Shown: positions 18,504-27,882, counted from the first letter of the stretch. The stretch: 64,000 nt of DNA from Dinoroseobacter sp049800775 (GCF_049800775.1 NZ_JBNAFR010000006.1:1-64000); one strand, 5' to 3'. Made by a program: numbers and translations. The notes: generated by a model from the sequence alone, not told the origin.

Positions 18504-19547
18504 ATGGCTGAGATCCGGCTGAACCATGTGAAGAAGCGCTGGGGCTCCTTCATCGGGGTGGATGATTTCCACCTGACCATCGCGGACAAGGAGTTTTTGG
18601 TGCTGCTGGGTCCCTCGGGCTGCGGCAAGACCACGACCATGCGGATGATTGCAGGGTTGGAGGATCCGAGCGATGGCGAGATCTGGATCGGGGACCGGAT
18701 GGTCAACAGACTCGATCCCAAGGACCGCGATGTGGCGATGGTGTTCCAGAGCTATGGCCTCTATCCGAACATGAATGTGTATGAGAATATCCGGTTCCCG
18801 CTGAAGGTGCGGAAGGTGCCCGAGGCGGAGCATGAGGAACGCGTGATGCGGGCCTCGGCCATGGTCGAGCTGGATGATTTCCTCCATCGCAAGCCTGCGG
18901 CCTTGTCCGGCGGGCAGCGGCAGCGCGTCGCCCTGGCGCGGGCCATCGTGCGCGAGCCGAATGTGTTCCTGATGGACGAGCCGCTCTCGAACCTCGATGC
19001 CAAGCTGCGGGTCAGCACGCGGGCGCAGATCAAGAACCTGAGCCATGAGTTGCAGGTGACGACGATCTACGTGACCCATGACCAGATCGAGGCCATGACC
19101 CTTGCCGATCGCGTGGTGGTGATGTCGGCGGGGGTGGTCCAGCAGGTGGGCACGCCGACGGATATCTATGACCGGCCCGCCAACACGTTTGTCGCCAGTT
19201 TCATCGGCTCGCCCGCCATGAACCTGATGAAGGGCGAGATTGCCGATGGCGTGTTCCGGGCGGAGAATGTCGAGATCGCCGGGTTCGACTCTGTCTCGGG
19301 CAAGGTGACGCTGGGCTTCCGGGCCGAGGATGCGGCAGTAACGGGCGCGGGCGGGCAAATCGCGGCTCCGGTTTACTCCATGGAGCTTCTGGGTGATGCG
19401 ACCATGGTCACGGTCAAGGCGGGGGGCACGCTGCTCGCGGTGAAAGCGGCCAAGGACTACCGGTCGGAGATCGGAGCGCCGGTGCAGTTCAGCGTGCCAT
19501 CCGAGATCTGCCATCTCTTCGATGCCGAGACCGGAGCGCATCTGTGA
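18504..19547 (+). CDS. Carbohydrate-type ABC importer, ATP-binding protein (UgpC/MsmX-like)
   Basis: A 347-residue ATPase with Walker A GPSGCGKTT near residue 37, signature LSGGQRQRVALARAI near 135, Walker B VFLMDEPLSNLDAKLR, and a C-terminal TOBE region (about 240-347) typical of sugar-importer ATPases. The start is the ATG at 18504 behind GGGAGGCGGG. A 114-bp gap separates it from permease 2. Its stop overlaps the following GTG start. Confidence 0.92.
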   Translation: MAEIRLNHVKKRWGSFIGVDDFHLTIADKEFLVLLGPSGCGKTTTMRMIAGLEDPSDGEIWIGDRMVNRLDPKDRDVAMVFQSYGLYPNMNVYENIRFPLKVRKVPEAEHEERVMRASAMVELDDFLHRKPAALSGGQRQRVALARAIVREPNVFLMDEPLSNLDAKLRVSTRAQIKNLSHELQVTTIYVTHDQIEAMTLADRVVVMSAGVVQQVGTPTDIYDRPANTFVASFIGSPAMNLMKGEIADGVFRAENVEIAGFDSVSGKVTLGFRAEDAAVTGAGGQIAAPVYSMELLGDATMVTVKAGGTLLAVKAAKDYRSEIGAPVQFSVPSEICHLFDAETGAHL

Positions 19548-20068
19548 GCGGGGCGCGCCCCGAGCAGGCGGTGTTGAGCCGCGATACGGACATGACCAAG
19601 ACCGCCGCCACGCGCGCGGTCATCGAGGGCATGGTCGACGGGCTCAACGATCACCGCATCACCGATATCGGCGAGTTCTTCTCCGAAGGGTTCGGCTGGT
19701 ACGGCAACCAGGGCTGTGGGACCAAGACCGGCCTTCGGGAGTTTCAGGAGAACTGGCAAAAGCCCTTTCAGGCCGCCTTCTCCGACAAGGTCTGCGTCGA
19801 CGAGGCGCGGCTCTATATGGGAGAATGGGCGGCGGCTTTCGGGCGGCAGGAGGCCGTGCATTCCGGGCCCTTCATGGGGATCGAGGCGACCGGCAAGCGG
19901 GTGGAGATCCGCTATATGGATTTCTGGAAGGTCGTGGACGGCAAGATCGTCGACAATTGGGTCATGGTGGATTTCCCCCATGTGCTGGCCCAATTGGGGC
20001 ATGATGTCTTTGCCGGCGAGGGCTGGGAGGCGTTTGACCGCGGCGAAAAGACCCCGCCCAGCCCGTGA
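19544..20068 (+). CDS. SnoaL-like (NTF2-fold) protein in the sugar ABC operon
   Basis: A 174-residue protein (or 158 if it starts at the ATG at 19592) of the SnoaL/NTF2-like ester-cyclase type: an N-terminal helix, EFFSEGFGWYGNQGCG, and the paired strands KRVEIRYMDFWKVVDGKIVDNWVMVDF. The GTG at 19544 overlaps the ATPase stop (GTGA) and has CGGAG upstream, suggesting coupling. NTF2-fold enzymes act on many small molecules, so the reaction is unknown; its place in the operon suggests action on the imported compound (inference). Confidence 0.7.
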   Translation: MSGARPEQAVLSRDTDMTKTAATRAVIEGMVDGLNDHRITDIGEFFSEGFGWYGNQGCGTKTGLREFQENWQKPFQAAFSDKVCVDEARLYMGEWAAAFGRQEAVHSGPFMGIEATGKRVEIRYMDFWKVVDGKIVDNWVMVDFPHVLAQLGHDVFAGEGWEAFDRGEKTPPSP

Positions 20069-20074
20069 GCGCGG

Positions 20075-20290
20075 TCAGGCGAGAAAGACGCCTACGATGA
20101 CGATCATCAGGCCGAGCGCAGAGACCGCAAGCGCGCCGAGATTGAGCGCGACCGCCTTTTGCAGGCGTGCGCGCAGATCATCCTCGTCCAGTCCGGCACG
20201 TTTGGCGCGGGCCACCTCGATGATGCAATAGATGAGACCCAGCAGGCCCAGAACGGTGATCACGGCCCCGGCGGGCACCAGCATGTCCAT
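20075..20290 (-). CDS. Small two-helix membrane protein
   Basis: A 71-residue protein with two hydrophobic helices (about 4-26 and 48-69) joined by the charged segment RAKRAGLDEDDLRARLQKA. Function unknown. Convergent with the SnoaL-like gene, 6 bp away. The pattern of helices and charged linker and the typical alphaproteobacterial codon use support a real gene. Confidence 0.65.
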   Translation of the reverse strand: MDMLVPAGAVITVLGLLGLIYCIIEVARAKRAGLDEDDLRARLQKAVALNLGALAVSALGLMIVIVGVFLA

Positions 20291-20436
20291 CCTCTGTCTC
20301 CGATTATGCGATCTGTTGCGGCGGGGTAGCGCGCCTGTGGCAGGGGCACAAGTGGGCGCGGTGCGAAACGGTCTTGATGCCCGGTCGGAGACGGGCTACC
20401 GCAAGGCCTCAAAGACACTCAGGGAGAATGCGCGAG

Positions 20437-20715
20437 ATGGATGACGCGGTGACGGACAACACCTCAGGGACACCGGACAGCTACCGGGTGACGGCGGGCG
20501 AGTTGCGGCAATTCGTTGAGCGGATCGAGCGCCTGGATCAGGAAAAGAAGGACATCGCCGAGCAGCAGAAAGAGGTGATGGCCGAGGCCAAGTCCCGCGG
20601 GTACGACACCAAGGTGATGCGCAAGCTCATCGCGCTGCGCAAGCGCGATCCGGACGACATCTCCGAAGAAGAGGCCGTGCTCGAACTCTACAAGGAAGCG
20701 CTCGGCATGTCTTGA
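20437..20715 (+). CDS. gapR: GapR-like DUF2312 nucleoid-associated protein
   Basis: A 92-residue DUF2312 protein. The segment ELRQFVERIERLDQEKKDIAEQQKEVMAEAKSRGYDTKVMRKLIALRK is the family core (residues 22-70): a long basic helix followed by a short one. In Caulobacter, GapR forms a tetrameric clamp that recognises overtwisted DNA and aids replication. The ATG at 20437 is chosen because AGGGAGA lies 9 nt upstream; the ATG at 20428 would sit directly on that site. It is a monocistronic unit convergent with the next gene. Confidence 0.88.
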   Translation: MDDAVTDNTSGTPDSYRVTAGELRQFVERIERLDQEKKDIAEQQKEVMAEAKSRGYDTKVMRKLIALRKRDPDDISEEEAVLELYKEALGMS

Positions 20716-20746
20716 GCCCCGGCGGAGGCATCCGGCGGCACCCGGT

Positions 20747-21679
20747 TCAGGCGAAGCCGACCGACATGCTGTCTTCGCTTGGCTGCGGGGCGCAGATGGT
20801 TCCGCCAGCCGCAAGAACCTGCACATCCGGAAGGGTCGCGATCCGCTCGAGATCCTTTTCATAGGCCGCGTCCAGATCGTCGATCCGGCCTTGCGACCAG
20901 TCGGGCAGGTCATAGCTCTCGTCCATTTCCTCCACCTTGGCGAAGCGATCGAGGAAATTCACGGCGGCCCAGCGTCTCTGGGCCACGGTGATCTTGGGAT
21001 GGCTGTCGAGATAGGCAATGAACTGCTCGAACCCGTCCTGAGTCATGACTTCGCGCAGCCGCGCATGGCGTTTATGCAGCGCTGAATTATCGGTCAGATT
21101 GGTGATCGAGGTCATGACCTCGGGCCAGATCAGGGGCGTATCCTCGTTGCACCAGACGGTGATTTCGGCATCCGGGACGGCAAAGCGCAGTCGTTCGATC
21201 ACGTCATGCCAACTGACCGACTCCAGATCTATGTCCCCAAGGTAGTCTTCGAAACTGATGTTCTGTCGGCGGGCAAAGATCGCGGGCAGGAAGCTTGACG
21301 GGCTGCGCAGACCGATATGGAACGACACTGGATGATGCGGGAACACATTGCGAAGCCAGACGGCTTTCTGCCCCATCTTGCCATAGAAACTGCCCTCGTC
21401 GAAAATCTTCTGCTGGGTGCAGATGAAGTTTTCGCTCGCCATGATCAGGCGATGCCCGTCTTTGCCGTCGACGATCGCCTCGAGCACGGCTTCCTCCGCG
21501 TCCCGATCGGAATGCGCCCCCTGCAGGCGGCGCACGGTCTCCCGCAGGATCGGGCGATACACGTCGCCCGGTGGCACGATCACGCCATTGCGTTCCAGCA
21601 TCGGCGCATTGGCCCGCAGGCTTGTCAGAAGAAGGTCGTCGTCGGTGCTATGCGCGCCGATATGGTAAGCAATATGCAT
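20747..21679 (-). CDS. Sulfotransferase-like protein with degenerate cofactor loop
   Basis: A 310-residue protein starting MHIAYHIGAHSTDDDLLLTSL. The position and surroundings resemble the PAPS-binding loop of the alphaproteobacterial sulfotransferase family (usually GxHKTGTTxLQ), but the lysine and the TGT are replaced. The following LRANAPMLERNGVIVP and a later FHIGLRSPSSFLPAIFARR also fit that fold. If the assignment is right, catalysis by the usual mechanism is doubtful. The start is the ATG at 21677-21679. A typed function is not given. Confidence 0.55.
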   Translation of the reverse strand: MHIAYHIGAHSTDDDLLLTSLRANAPMLERNGVIVPPGDVYRPILRETVRRLQGAHSDRDAEEAVLEAIVDGKDGHRLIMASENFICTQQKIFDEGSFYGKMGQKAVWLRNVFPHHPVSFHIGLRSPSSFLPAIFARRQNISFEDYLGDIDLESVSWHDVIERLRFAVPDAEITVWCNEDTPLIWPEVMTSITNLTDNSALHKRHARLREVMTQDGFEQFIAYLDSHPKITVAQRRWAAVNFLDRFAKVEEMDESYDLPDWSQGRIDDLDAAYEKDLERIATLPDVQVLAAGGTICAPQPSEDSMSVGFA

Positions 21680-21856
21680 GTGTCTTCGTCCGCTGGATCC
21701 TGCGCCAAGTTTCGCCGGTTCTGGTTGAGCAAGTGTTAACCGGTTCCGCACCGGATTGCACTTGGTTCGCGCGGGCGCGGCGCGCGGGAAAATAGCAGGC
21801 CAGCGTGCGAGAGGGCTTGTCACGGCGCGCCCACGACGATAATCACCCGCTCGGAT

Positions 21857-21932
21857 GCCCCTATAGCTCAGCTGGTAGAGCAACTGATTTGTAATCAGTA
21901 GGTCCGCGGTTCGAGTCCGTGTGGGGGCACCA
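21857..21932 (+). tRNA. tRNA-Thr (TGT)
   Basis: A 76-nt cloverleaf: acceptor GCCCCTA/TGGGGGC, D-arm GCTCAGCTGGTAGAGC, anticodon stem ACTGA/TCAGT around the loop TTTGTAA (anticodon TGT), T-arm CGCGGTTCGAGTCCGTG, with CCA encoded at 21930-21932. Confidence 0.97.
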
Positions 21933-22621
21933 TATAATCAAACGGTTAGAGGTACTTGCGTTTGTCCGAAGCGTATTCGTAGCGGTATCTGACCGCTCGA
22001 AAATGCTCGAATTGACCGAGTCATCAGGCTTGTTTTGCTCAACCCCTGCTACCATCGCAAACGCCAAACCATTTCCAGCAAACCAAACATCCCAAACAAC
22101 AACCCTATTTGGACGACGCGCGCGTCAAACCGCATCGCTCCTTGCCCTGCAGGAATTTAACCCGTCAGAGGCCGTGACGGCTTTTGCGGGGGCGCGCCAC
22201 TACGCCGTGGACGCAGAACACATCAACAGTGCCGAACACCCATCCGCCACCAATCGCGACAGTCATACGCTGCTCTGGGCTGGGATGGTCTGAACCCTTA
22301 ACTTCGACGCGGCCTTCGGTGGGACGACGTCGAAGGCATGTGGCGGCTTCGAAGGCCGGGGACGGCGAGGTCCCAAAACCATCGCCCGCCGATGCTCTGG
22401 CCGACGCTCTGCGCCTATTCGGTTGATCCGCTCATCCCGGTTATCCCGGGTACAGGCCCCTCGGCGTGGACGCGGCCATGGTGTTCTTGCGGCCCTCTGA
22501 CTCAGTGTGCCTCTCCACTGCGCCCGCAGGCAGGCGGTGGACCGGACAATTTCTGTCACGCTACGTTCTGCCAGCCTCTCGACCCGGCCATCCCCGGCTG
22601 CCCCCCGATTGCGCGGTGGGA
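21933..22621. other. Gene-free region after tRNA-Thr
   Basis: About 690 bp without a convincing gene. The first 200 bp are clearly poorer in G+C than the rest of the window and contain A/C-rich runs; later parts return to high GC. Open frames here are short, lack ribosome sites and do not resemble any family I know. The place, 3' of a tRNA gene, suits a scar of a lost integrative element, but no integrase fragment or repeat of the tRNA end is visible. Confidence 0.5.
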
Positions 22622-24142
22622 TCAGTCCGCCGGGGGGTAACGGCGGTCGCTTTCCAGATCATTGAGGTCGAGATGATTGCGCATATAACGCTCCGACGCT
22701 TTCTGCAGCGGATGGAAATCCCACGGAAAGTAGCCGCCCTGCCGCAGCGCGTCATAGATCACCAGTCGTCGCGCCTGACTTTCGCGCACCGCCGCGTCGA
22801 ACGCCGCCAAATCCCAGCGCGCCTCGGATTTCGCGCGCAGGCTGGTCACCGTGCCTTGATGGGCCGGGTCCTCGGCCAGGTTGCGCAGCTCCTGCGGGTC
22901 GGCCTCCAGATCGAAAAGCTGATCGGGGTCGAGCGCACAGCGGGTATATTTCCACTTGCCATAGCGCAGGGCGACCATGGGGGCATAGGACGCCTCGGCC
23001 GCGTATTCGATGGCCACGGGTGCGGTCCGTTCGGCCCCCTGGCCAAGGGGTACGAGGCTCTCGCCCTGGATCCAGGGTGCGATCTCGGCCAGATCAATCC
23101 CCGCCAGATCGCAGAGGGTCGGGCAGACATCGATGGTCGAGACCGGTGCCGTGATCCGCCCCGGCGCCATGCCGGGGGCGGCGATCATCAAAGGCACCCG
23201 CGCGGAGCCCTCAAAGAAGGACATCTTGAACCACAGACCCCGCTCGCCCAGCATATCCCCATGGTCCGAGACAAAGAGGATCACGGCCTCCTGTTCCATG
23301 TCGTCGAGCGTGCGGAGGATCTCGCCGATCTTGTCGTCGAGATAGCTCAGATTGGCGAAATAGGCCCGACGGGCCTGACGGATATCGGCCTCTGTGATGT
23401 CGTAACTGCGCCAGTCATTGGCATCGAAGATCCGTTGCGAATGGGGGTCGTGATCGGCGTAATCCATGGCCGGGGTCCGGGGCAGGAGGTGCGCGCACTC
23501 CTCATAGAGATCCCAGTATTTCCGCCGTGCCACGTAGGGATCGTGCGGGTGTGTGAAGCTCACAGTGAGGCACCATGGCCGGCTGTCCTTGCTGCGCGCG
23601 TAGTCCTGGATCTTGCGCTGCGCATGAAAGGCGACCTCATCGTCATATTCCAGCTGATTGGTGATCTCGGCCACGCCCGCGCCGGTGACCGAGCTCATAT
23701 TGTGATACCACCAGTCGATCCGTTCGCCCGGCTTCCGGTAATCGGGGGTCCAGCCGAAATCCGGCGGATAGATATCCGTGGTCAGACGCTCTTCATAGCC
23801 ATGAAGCTGGTCTGGCCCGACGAAATGCATCTTGCCGCTCAGGCAGGTCTGATACCCCGCCCGGCGCAGATGATGGGCGAAGGTCGGCACGGCAGAGGGG
23901 AACTCGGCGGCATTGTCATAGACCCCCGTGACCGAAGGCAATTGCCCGGACATGAAGGCCGCCCGACCCGGCGCGCAAAGCGGCGAGCCGGTATAGGCAT
24001 TGGCAAACCGGGTGGAGCGCGCCGCCAGCGCCTTGAGGTTCGGCAAATGTAGCCAGTCCGCCGGGCCGTCGGGAAAGAGCGTCCCGTTGAGCTGATCCAC
24101 CATCAGGATGAGGATGTTCGGGCGGGTCTGCGGCGCGGTCAT
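22622..24142 (-). CDS. betC: Choline-sulfatase
   Basis: A 506-residue sulfatase, the length of BetC, that hydrolyses choline-O-sulfate to choline and sulfate. The formylglycine-type active site is C56-A-P-G-R60 in TGSPLCAPGRAAFMSG, with N-terminal metal ligands in LILMVDQLNG and a second site in FVSDHGDMLGE near residue 290. The C-terminal choline-sulfatase tail (GGYFPWDFHPLQKASERYMRNH) is present. It needs a formylglycine-generating enzyme, not seen in this window. Last gene of betI-B-A-C, 17 bp after betA. Confidence 0.95.
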   Translation of the reverse strand: MTAPQTRPNILILMVDQLNGTLFPDGPADWLHLPNLKALAARSTRFANAYTGSPLCAPGRAAFMSGQLPSVTGVYDNAAEFPSAVPTFAHHLRRAGYQTCLSGKMHFVGPDQLHGYEERLTTDIYPPDFGWTPDYRKPGERIDWWYHNMSSVTGAGVAEITNQLEYDDEVAFHAQRKIQDYARSKDSRPWCLTVSFTHPHDPYVARRKYWDLYEECAHLLPRTPAMDYADHDPHSQRIFDANDWRSYDITEADIRQARRAYFANLSYLDDKIGEILRTLDDMEQEAVILFVSDHGDMLGERGLWFKMSFFEGSARVPLMIAAPGMAPGRITAPVSTIDVCPTLCDLAGIDLAEIAPWIQGESLVPLGQGAERTAPVAIEYAAEASYAPMVALRYGKWKYTRCALDPDQLFDLEADPQELRNLAEDPAHQGTVTSLRAKSEARWDLAAFDAAVRESQARRLVIYDALRQGGYFPWDFHPLQKASERYMRNHLDLNDLESDRRYPPAD

Positions 24143-24159
24143 GGGCGATGTCCTCGGGC

Positions 24160-25818
24160 TCAGCGTTGGCTGGTCTGCCAGTTCGGGTTGATCCAGGGTT
24201 CGACATTTTCCGGGGGCAGGGGCGCGCGCCCGAGAATATGATCGGCCGCCTTTTCGCCCACCATGGTCGAGGGCGCGTTGAGGTTGCCATTGGGCACCCG
24301 GGGAAAGATCGAGCTGTCGGCGAGGCGCAGCCCCTCGACCCCGATCACCCGGCATTCGGGATCGACCACGGCCATGGGGTCGTCGCGCCGCCCCATCCGG
24401 GCCGTGCCGCAGGGGTGATAGGCGCTCTCCACATGTTGCTTGATAAAGGCGTTCAGATCCTCGTCTGATTGCACATCCACGCCCGGCTGGATCTCATGTT
24501 TCGAGAAGGGCTTGAAGGCGTCCTGGGCAAAGATCTCGCGGGTCAGGCGGATGCAGCGCCGGAAATCCTCCCAATCCTGATCGGTGCTCATGTAGTTGAA
24601 GAGGATCTTCGGGGCGTCCATCGGGTCCGCCGAACGCAAGGTGACCGCCCCGCGCGAGGGGGAGCGCATGGGGCCCACATGGGCCTGAAACCCGTGGCCC
24701 TCGGCGGCGGCCTGCCCGTCATAACGCACCGCAATCGGCAGGAAATGGTACTGGATGTCGGGGTATTCGACGCCCGGCTTGCTGCGGATGAAGGCGCAGC
24801 TTTCGAACTGGTTCGACGCGCCGGGACCCGAGCGGGTGAAGAGCCAGCGCGCGCCAACATAGGCTTTGCCCAGCAGGTTCCAGTAGGAATAAAGGCTCAC
24901 CGGCTGGCTCGCCGCCATCTGCAAATAGAGCTCCAGATGATCCTGCAGGTTCTGACCCACGCCGGGTCGGTCCGCGATCAGCGGGATCCCGTGTTTCGCC
25001 AGATGGGAGGCGGGGCCGATCCCCGACAGCATCAGCAGTTTGGGCGAGTTGAAGGCCGAGGCAGCGAGGATGACCTCTTCGCGCGCCTTGATTGTCTCGG
25101 TCTTGCCGCCGCGGGTAATCTCGACGCCGGTGGCGCGACCGTTCTGGACCGTGATCTTGCGGGCAAACCCCCGGATCAGGTCACAATTCTCGCGCTTCAG
25201 CGCCGGGCGCAGATAGGCGTTGGCCCCGGACCAGCGCTGGCCCTTGTGGACGGTCATGTCGAAGGGGCTGAAGCCTTCCTGCTGCTGGCCGTTATAGTCG
25301 GCGCTGACCGGATAGCCCGCCTCGCGCCCGGCCTCGATGAAGGCGCGGGTCAGCGGGTTCGACAGGCTGCCGCGCTGCACATGGAGCGGTCCATCCGTGC
25401 CGCGCCAATCGGCATCTCCGCCATGGCCGCGGGCATCCCAGGCCTCCATCCGTTTGTAATAGGGCAGCACATCCGCATAGCCCCAGCCATCGGCACCGCT
25501 GTCGCGCCAATGGTCGAAATCCTTGGCATGCCCGCGCACATAGACCATCCCGTTGATCGAAGAGGATCCGCCGATCACCTTGCCCCGGGGCGCGGCCAGT
25601 CGCCGTCCGCCCAGATGGGGTTCCGGCTCGGTCCGGTAGCCCCAATCGTAGCGCGGCATGTTCATGGGATAGCTCAGCGCGCCCGGCATCTGGATGAGCG
25701 GCCCTGCATCGGTGCCGCCATGCTCGATCACCAGAACCGAGCGACCGGCCTCGGCCAGCCGGTAGGCCATGGCGCAGCCCGCGCTGCCCGCGCCCACGAT
25801 GACAAAATCGGCTTCCAT
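24160..25818 (-). CDS. betA: Choline dehydrogenase
   Basis: A 552-residue GMC-family flavoprotein oxidising choline to betaine aldehyde. The dinucleotide fold is VIVGAGSAGCAMAYRLAEAG (residues 5-24), the GMC signature GGSSSINGMVYVRGH lies near residue 85, and the active-site histidine region ESAYHPCGTARMG is near 463. The ATG at 25816-25818 shares one base with the betB stop (TGATG), so translation is coupled; a TTG just before it is not needed. Electron acceptor is membrane quinone in the family. Confidence 0.95.
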   Translation of the reverse strand: MEADFVIVGAGSAGCAMAYRLAEAGRSVLVIEHGGTDAGPLIQMPGALSYPMNMPRYDWGYRTEPEPHLGGRRLAAPRGKVIGGSSSINGMVYVRGHAKDFDHWRDSGADGWGYADVLPYYKRMEAWDARGHGGDADWRGTDGPLHVQRGSLSNPLTRAFIEAGREAGYPVSADYNGQQQEGFSPFDMTVHKGQRWSGANAYLRPALKRENCDLIRGFARKITVQNGRATGVEITRGGKTETIKAREEVILAASAFNSPKLLMLSGIGPASHLAKHGIPLIADRPGVGQNLQDHLELYLQMAASQPVSLYSYWNLLGKAYVGARWLFTRSGPGASNQFESCAFIRSKPGVEYPDIQYHFLPIAVRYDGQAAAEGHGFQAHVGPMRSPSRGAVTLRSADPMDAPKILFNYMSTDQDWEDFRRCIRLTREIFAQDAFKPFSKHEIQPGVDVQSDEDLNAFIKQHVESAYHPCGTARMGRRDDPMAVVDPECRVIGVEGLRLADSSIFPRVPNGNLNAPSTMVGEKAADHILGRAPLPPENVEPWINPNWQTSQR

Positions 25819-27275
25819 CAATAGGGGGCCTCCACATCGCCCATGCGGACATAGACGGATTTCAGTTGCGAGTAGTGCTCGATCGCGGCCTTGGCGTTCT
25901 CGCGCCCGACGCCGGACTGCTTGGCCCCGCCAAAGGGCATCTCCACCGGTGCGTCATTGTAGGAATTGATGAAACAGGTCCCGGCCTCGAGCCCCGCGAT
26001 CATCCGGTGCGCGCGCGAGATGTCCCGGGTGAACACACCCGCCGAGAGGCCGAACTCCGTGGCATTGGCGCGGGCGAGCACTTCGGCCTCATCGTCGAAG
26101 TCGAGCACGGCCATGACCGGGCCGAAGATCTCTTCGCGGGCGATGGTCATGTCATCGGTCACATCGGCAAAGACCGTGGGCGGCAGGAAGAAGCCCGGAC
26201 GATCCTCGGGCGTGCCGCCACAGACCAGCCGCGCGCCTTCGCCCGCGCCCTTGGCGATGTAGCCCTGCACGATCTCGCGCTGTGCCGCGCTGACCATGGG
26301 GCCGAAATTCACCTCCGGGTCCTGCGGATCGCCCATGACCACACCCTTCAGGCGTTCGGTCAGACGGGCAAGAAATGCCTCCTTGATGCCGCGCTGAACA
26401 AAGACCCGCGTCCCGTTGGAGCAGATCTGCCCCGAGGAATAGAAATTCCCGAGGATCGCGCCGCCCACGGCGTTGTCGAGATCCGCATCGGCAAAGATGA
26501 TCAGCGGCGACTTGCCCCCAAGCTCCATGGTGACATGGCGGATGCCTTCGGCGGCGGCGGCATAGACCTTGCGTCCCGTGGGCACCGAACCGGTTAGTGT
26601 GACCTTGTCCACGCGCGGATCCGCGACCAGCGCACCGCCAACCGCGCCCGCCCCGTTGACCACGTTGAAGACACCCGGCGGCAGCCCGGCTTCCACAAGG
26701 ATCTCGGCGATTTTCAGAGCGCAGAGCGGCGTTGTCTCCGACGGCTTGAAGACCAGCGCATTGCCGCAGGCCAGCGCGGGCGCGGCCTTCCAGCAAGCGA
26801 TCTGGGTCGGGTAGTTCCACGCCCCGATCCCGACACAAAGCCCGAGCGGCTCGCGCCGTGTATAGGCCCAGTCCTGACCCAGTTGGATATGCTCGCCCGT
26901 CAGGCTCCCTGCGAGGCCGCCGAAATATTCCAGCGCGTCGGCCCCGCTGGTGGCGTCGGCCACGCTCGTCTCCTGGATCGGCTTGCCGGTGTCATAGGTT
27001 TCAAGCACGCTGAGCGCCTCGTTCCGCGCCCGGATCAGATCGGCGGCCCGGCGCAGCACGCGCCCGCGCTCGGTTCCGCTGCGTGCAGCCCAATCCGCCT
27101 GCGCTGCCTTGGCAGAGGCCAGCGCCTGCTCGATGATCGCAGGTGTCGCCGCGTAGACTCGCCCGATCACCGCGCCCGTGGCCGGGTAGATCACATCGAT
27201 GGGCGCGCCCGCGCTGTCCTCGACATAGGCGCCATTGATGAAATGGCTGGCGGTGGGCTGGGTGTCGTAACTCAT
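25818..27275 (-). CDS. betB: Betaine aldehyde dehydrogenase
   Basis: A 485-residue NAD(P)-dependent aldehyde dehydrogenase making glycine betaine. Typical motifs: GAWNYPTQIACWKAAPALACGNALVFKPSE near residue 153, the catalytic glutamate in MELGGKSP near 252 and the cysteine in NFYSSGQICSNGTRVF near 286. It overlaps the betI stop by four bases (ATGA) and is coupled to betA downstream. Confidence 0.95.
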   Translation of the reverse strand: MSYDTQPTASHFINGAYVEDSAGAPIDVIYPATGAVIGRVYAATPAIIEQALASAKAAQADWAARSGTERGRVLRRAADLIRARNEALSVLETYDTGKPIQETSVADATSGADALEYFGGLAGSLTGEHIQLGQDWAYTRREPLGLCVGIGAWNYPTQIACWKAAPALACGNALVFKPSETTPLCALKIAEILVEAGLPPGVFNVVNGAGAVGGALVADPRVDKVTLTGSVPTGRKVYAAAAEGIRHVTMELGGKSPLIIFADADLDNAVGGAILGNFYSSGQICSNGTRVFVQRGIKEAFLARLTERLKGVVMGDPQDPEVNFGPMVSAAQREIVQGYIAKGAGEGARLVCGGTPEDRPGFFLPPTVFADVTDDMTIAREEIFGPVMAVLDFDDEAEVLARANATEFGLSAGVFTRDISRAHRMIAGLEAGTCFINSYNDAPVEMPFGGAKQSGVGRENAKAAIEHYSQLKSVYVRMGDVEAPY

Positions 27276-27847
27276 TTTTGGTCTCCGAGCATGGACTCGA
27301 CAACGGACAGAACGATCTGCGGCGCAGCACTGGAAAGCTGCAGCCCGTCAAAGGCCGCGCGCAGGTAGATGCCATCGATGGTGGCGGCGGTGGCCTCGGC
27401 CACGCGCACGGGCGCATCGGTCAGGGGGCGCAGGGCGTCCACGAGGTTGGAATGCAACCGGCGCTGATACAGCCGCAAGAGGCGCGCGGCCTCGGGCGAA
27501 GATTGCGCCTGCGCGTAAAAGAACATCCAGGCATTGACCGTGGGCTGGGTGAAGCAACTGTCGGCGAAATTGGCCATGATGATCGCCGTCAGGCGCGCCC
27601 GGGGCGTCGTCGCCTCGGCGAGGGCAGAGCGCACCTCGCGGCCATATTCGCGCAGGATATGGCGCATGGCGGCGAGGAACATCTGGTCCTTCTTGCCAAA
27701 GTAGTGATGGGCCAGCGCACTCGACATTCCGGCCCGGCGCGCGATCCGGCTGACCGGCACGTCCAGCGAGCCGGAGGCTCCGATCTCGTCAATGATGGCC
27801 TGAACCAGCGCCTCGCGGCGGATCGGTTCCATTCCCAGTTTCGGCAC
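27272..27847 (-). CDS. betI: TetR-type choline-responsive repressor
   Basis: A 191-residue BetI repressor. The N-terminus PKLGMEPIRREALVQAIIDEIG is the family signature and is followed by the helix-turn-helix VSRIARRAGMSSALAHHYFGKKD (about residues 32-54). The GTG at 27845-27847 is the likely start: it matches the known BetI N-terminus and has AAGGAAAGAG upstream, whereas a longer ORF has none. BetI represses the bet genes and is released by choline. Two operator-like sites lie just upstream. Confidence 0.92.
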   Translation of the reverse strand: MPKLGMEPIRREALVQAIIDEIGASGSLDVPVSRIARRAGMSSALAHHYFGKKDQMFLAAMRHILREYGREVRSALAEATTPRARLTAIIMANFADSCFTQPTVNAWMFFYAQAQSSPEAARLLRLYQRRLHSNLVDALRPLTDAPVRVAEATAATIDGIYLRAAFDGLQLSSAAPQIVLSVVESMLGDQK

Positions 27848-27882
27848 GCGGATCTCTTTCCTTGCGGGCGGCGTGTTTTTTG

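Noticed and set aside
21861..22067. A minus-strand frame through tRNA-Thr
   Set aside because: Its end is the familiar false translation of a tRNA gene, and it has no ribosome site.
21919..22426. Possible small genes after tRNA-Thr
   Set aside because: Short frames with no ribosome site, no family likeness and mixed composition.
22466..24052. A 528-codon open frame on the plus strand
   Set aside because: It is antisense to betC, whose sulfatase motifs are unmistakable.
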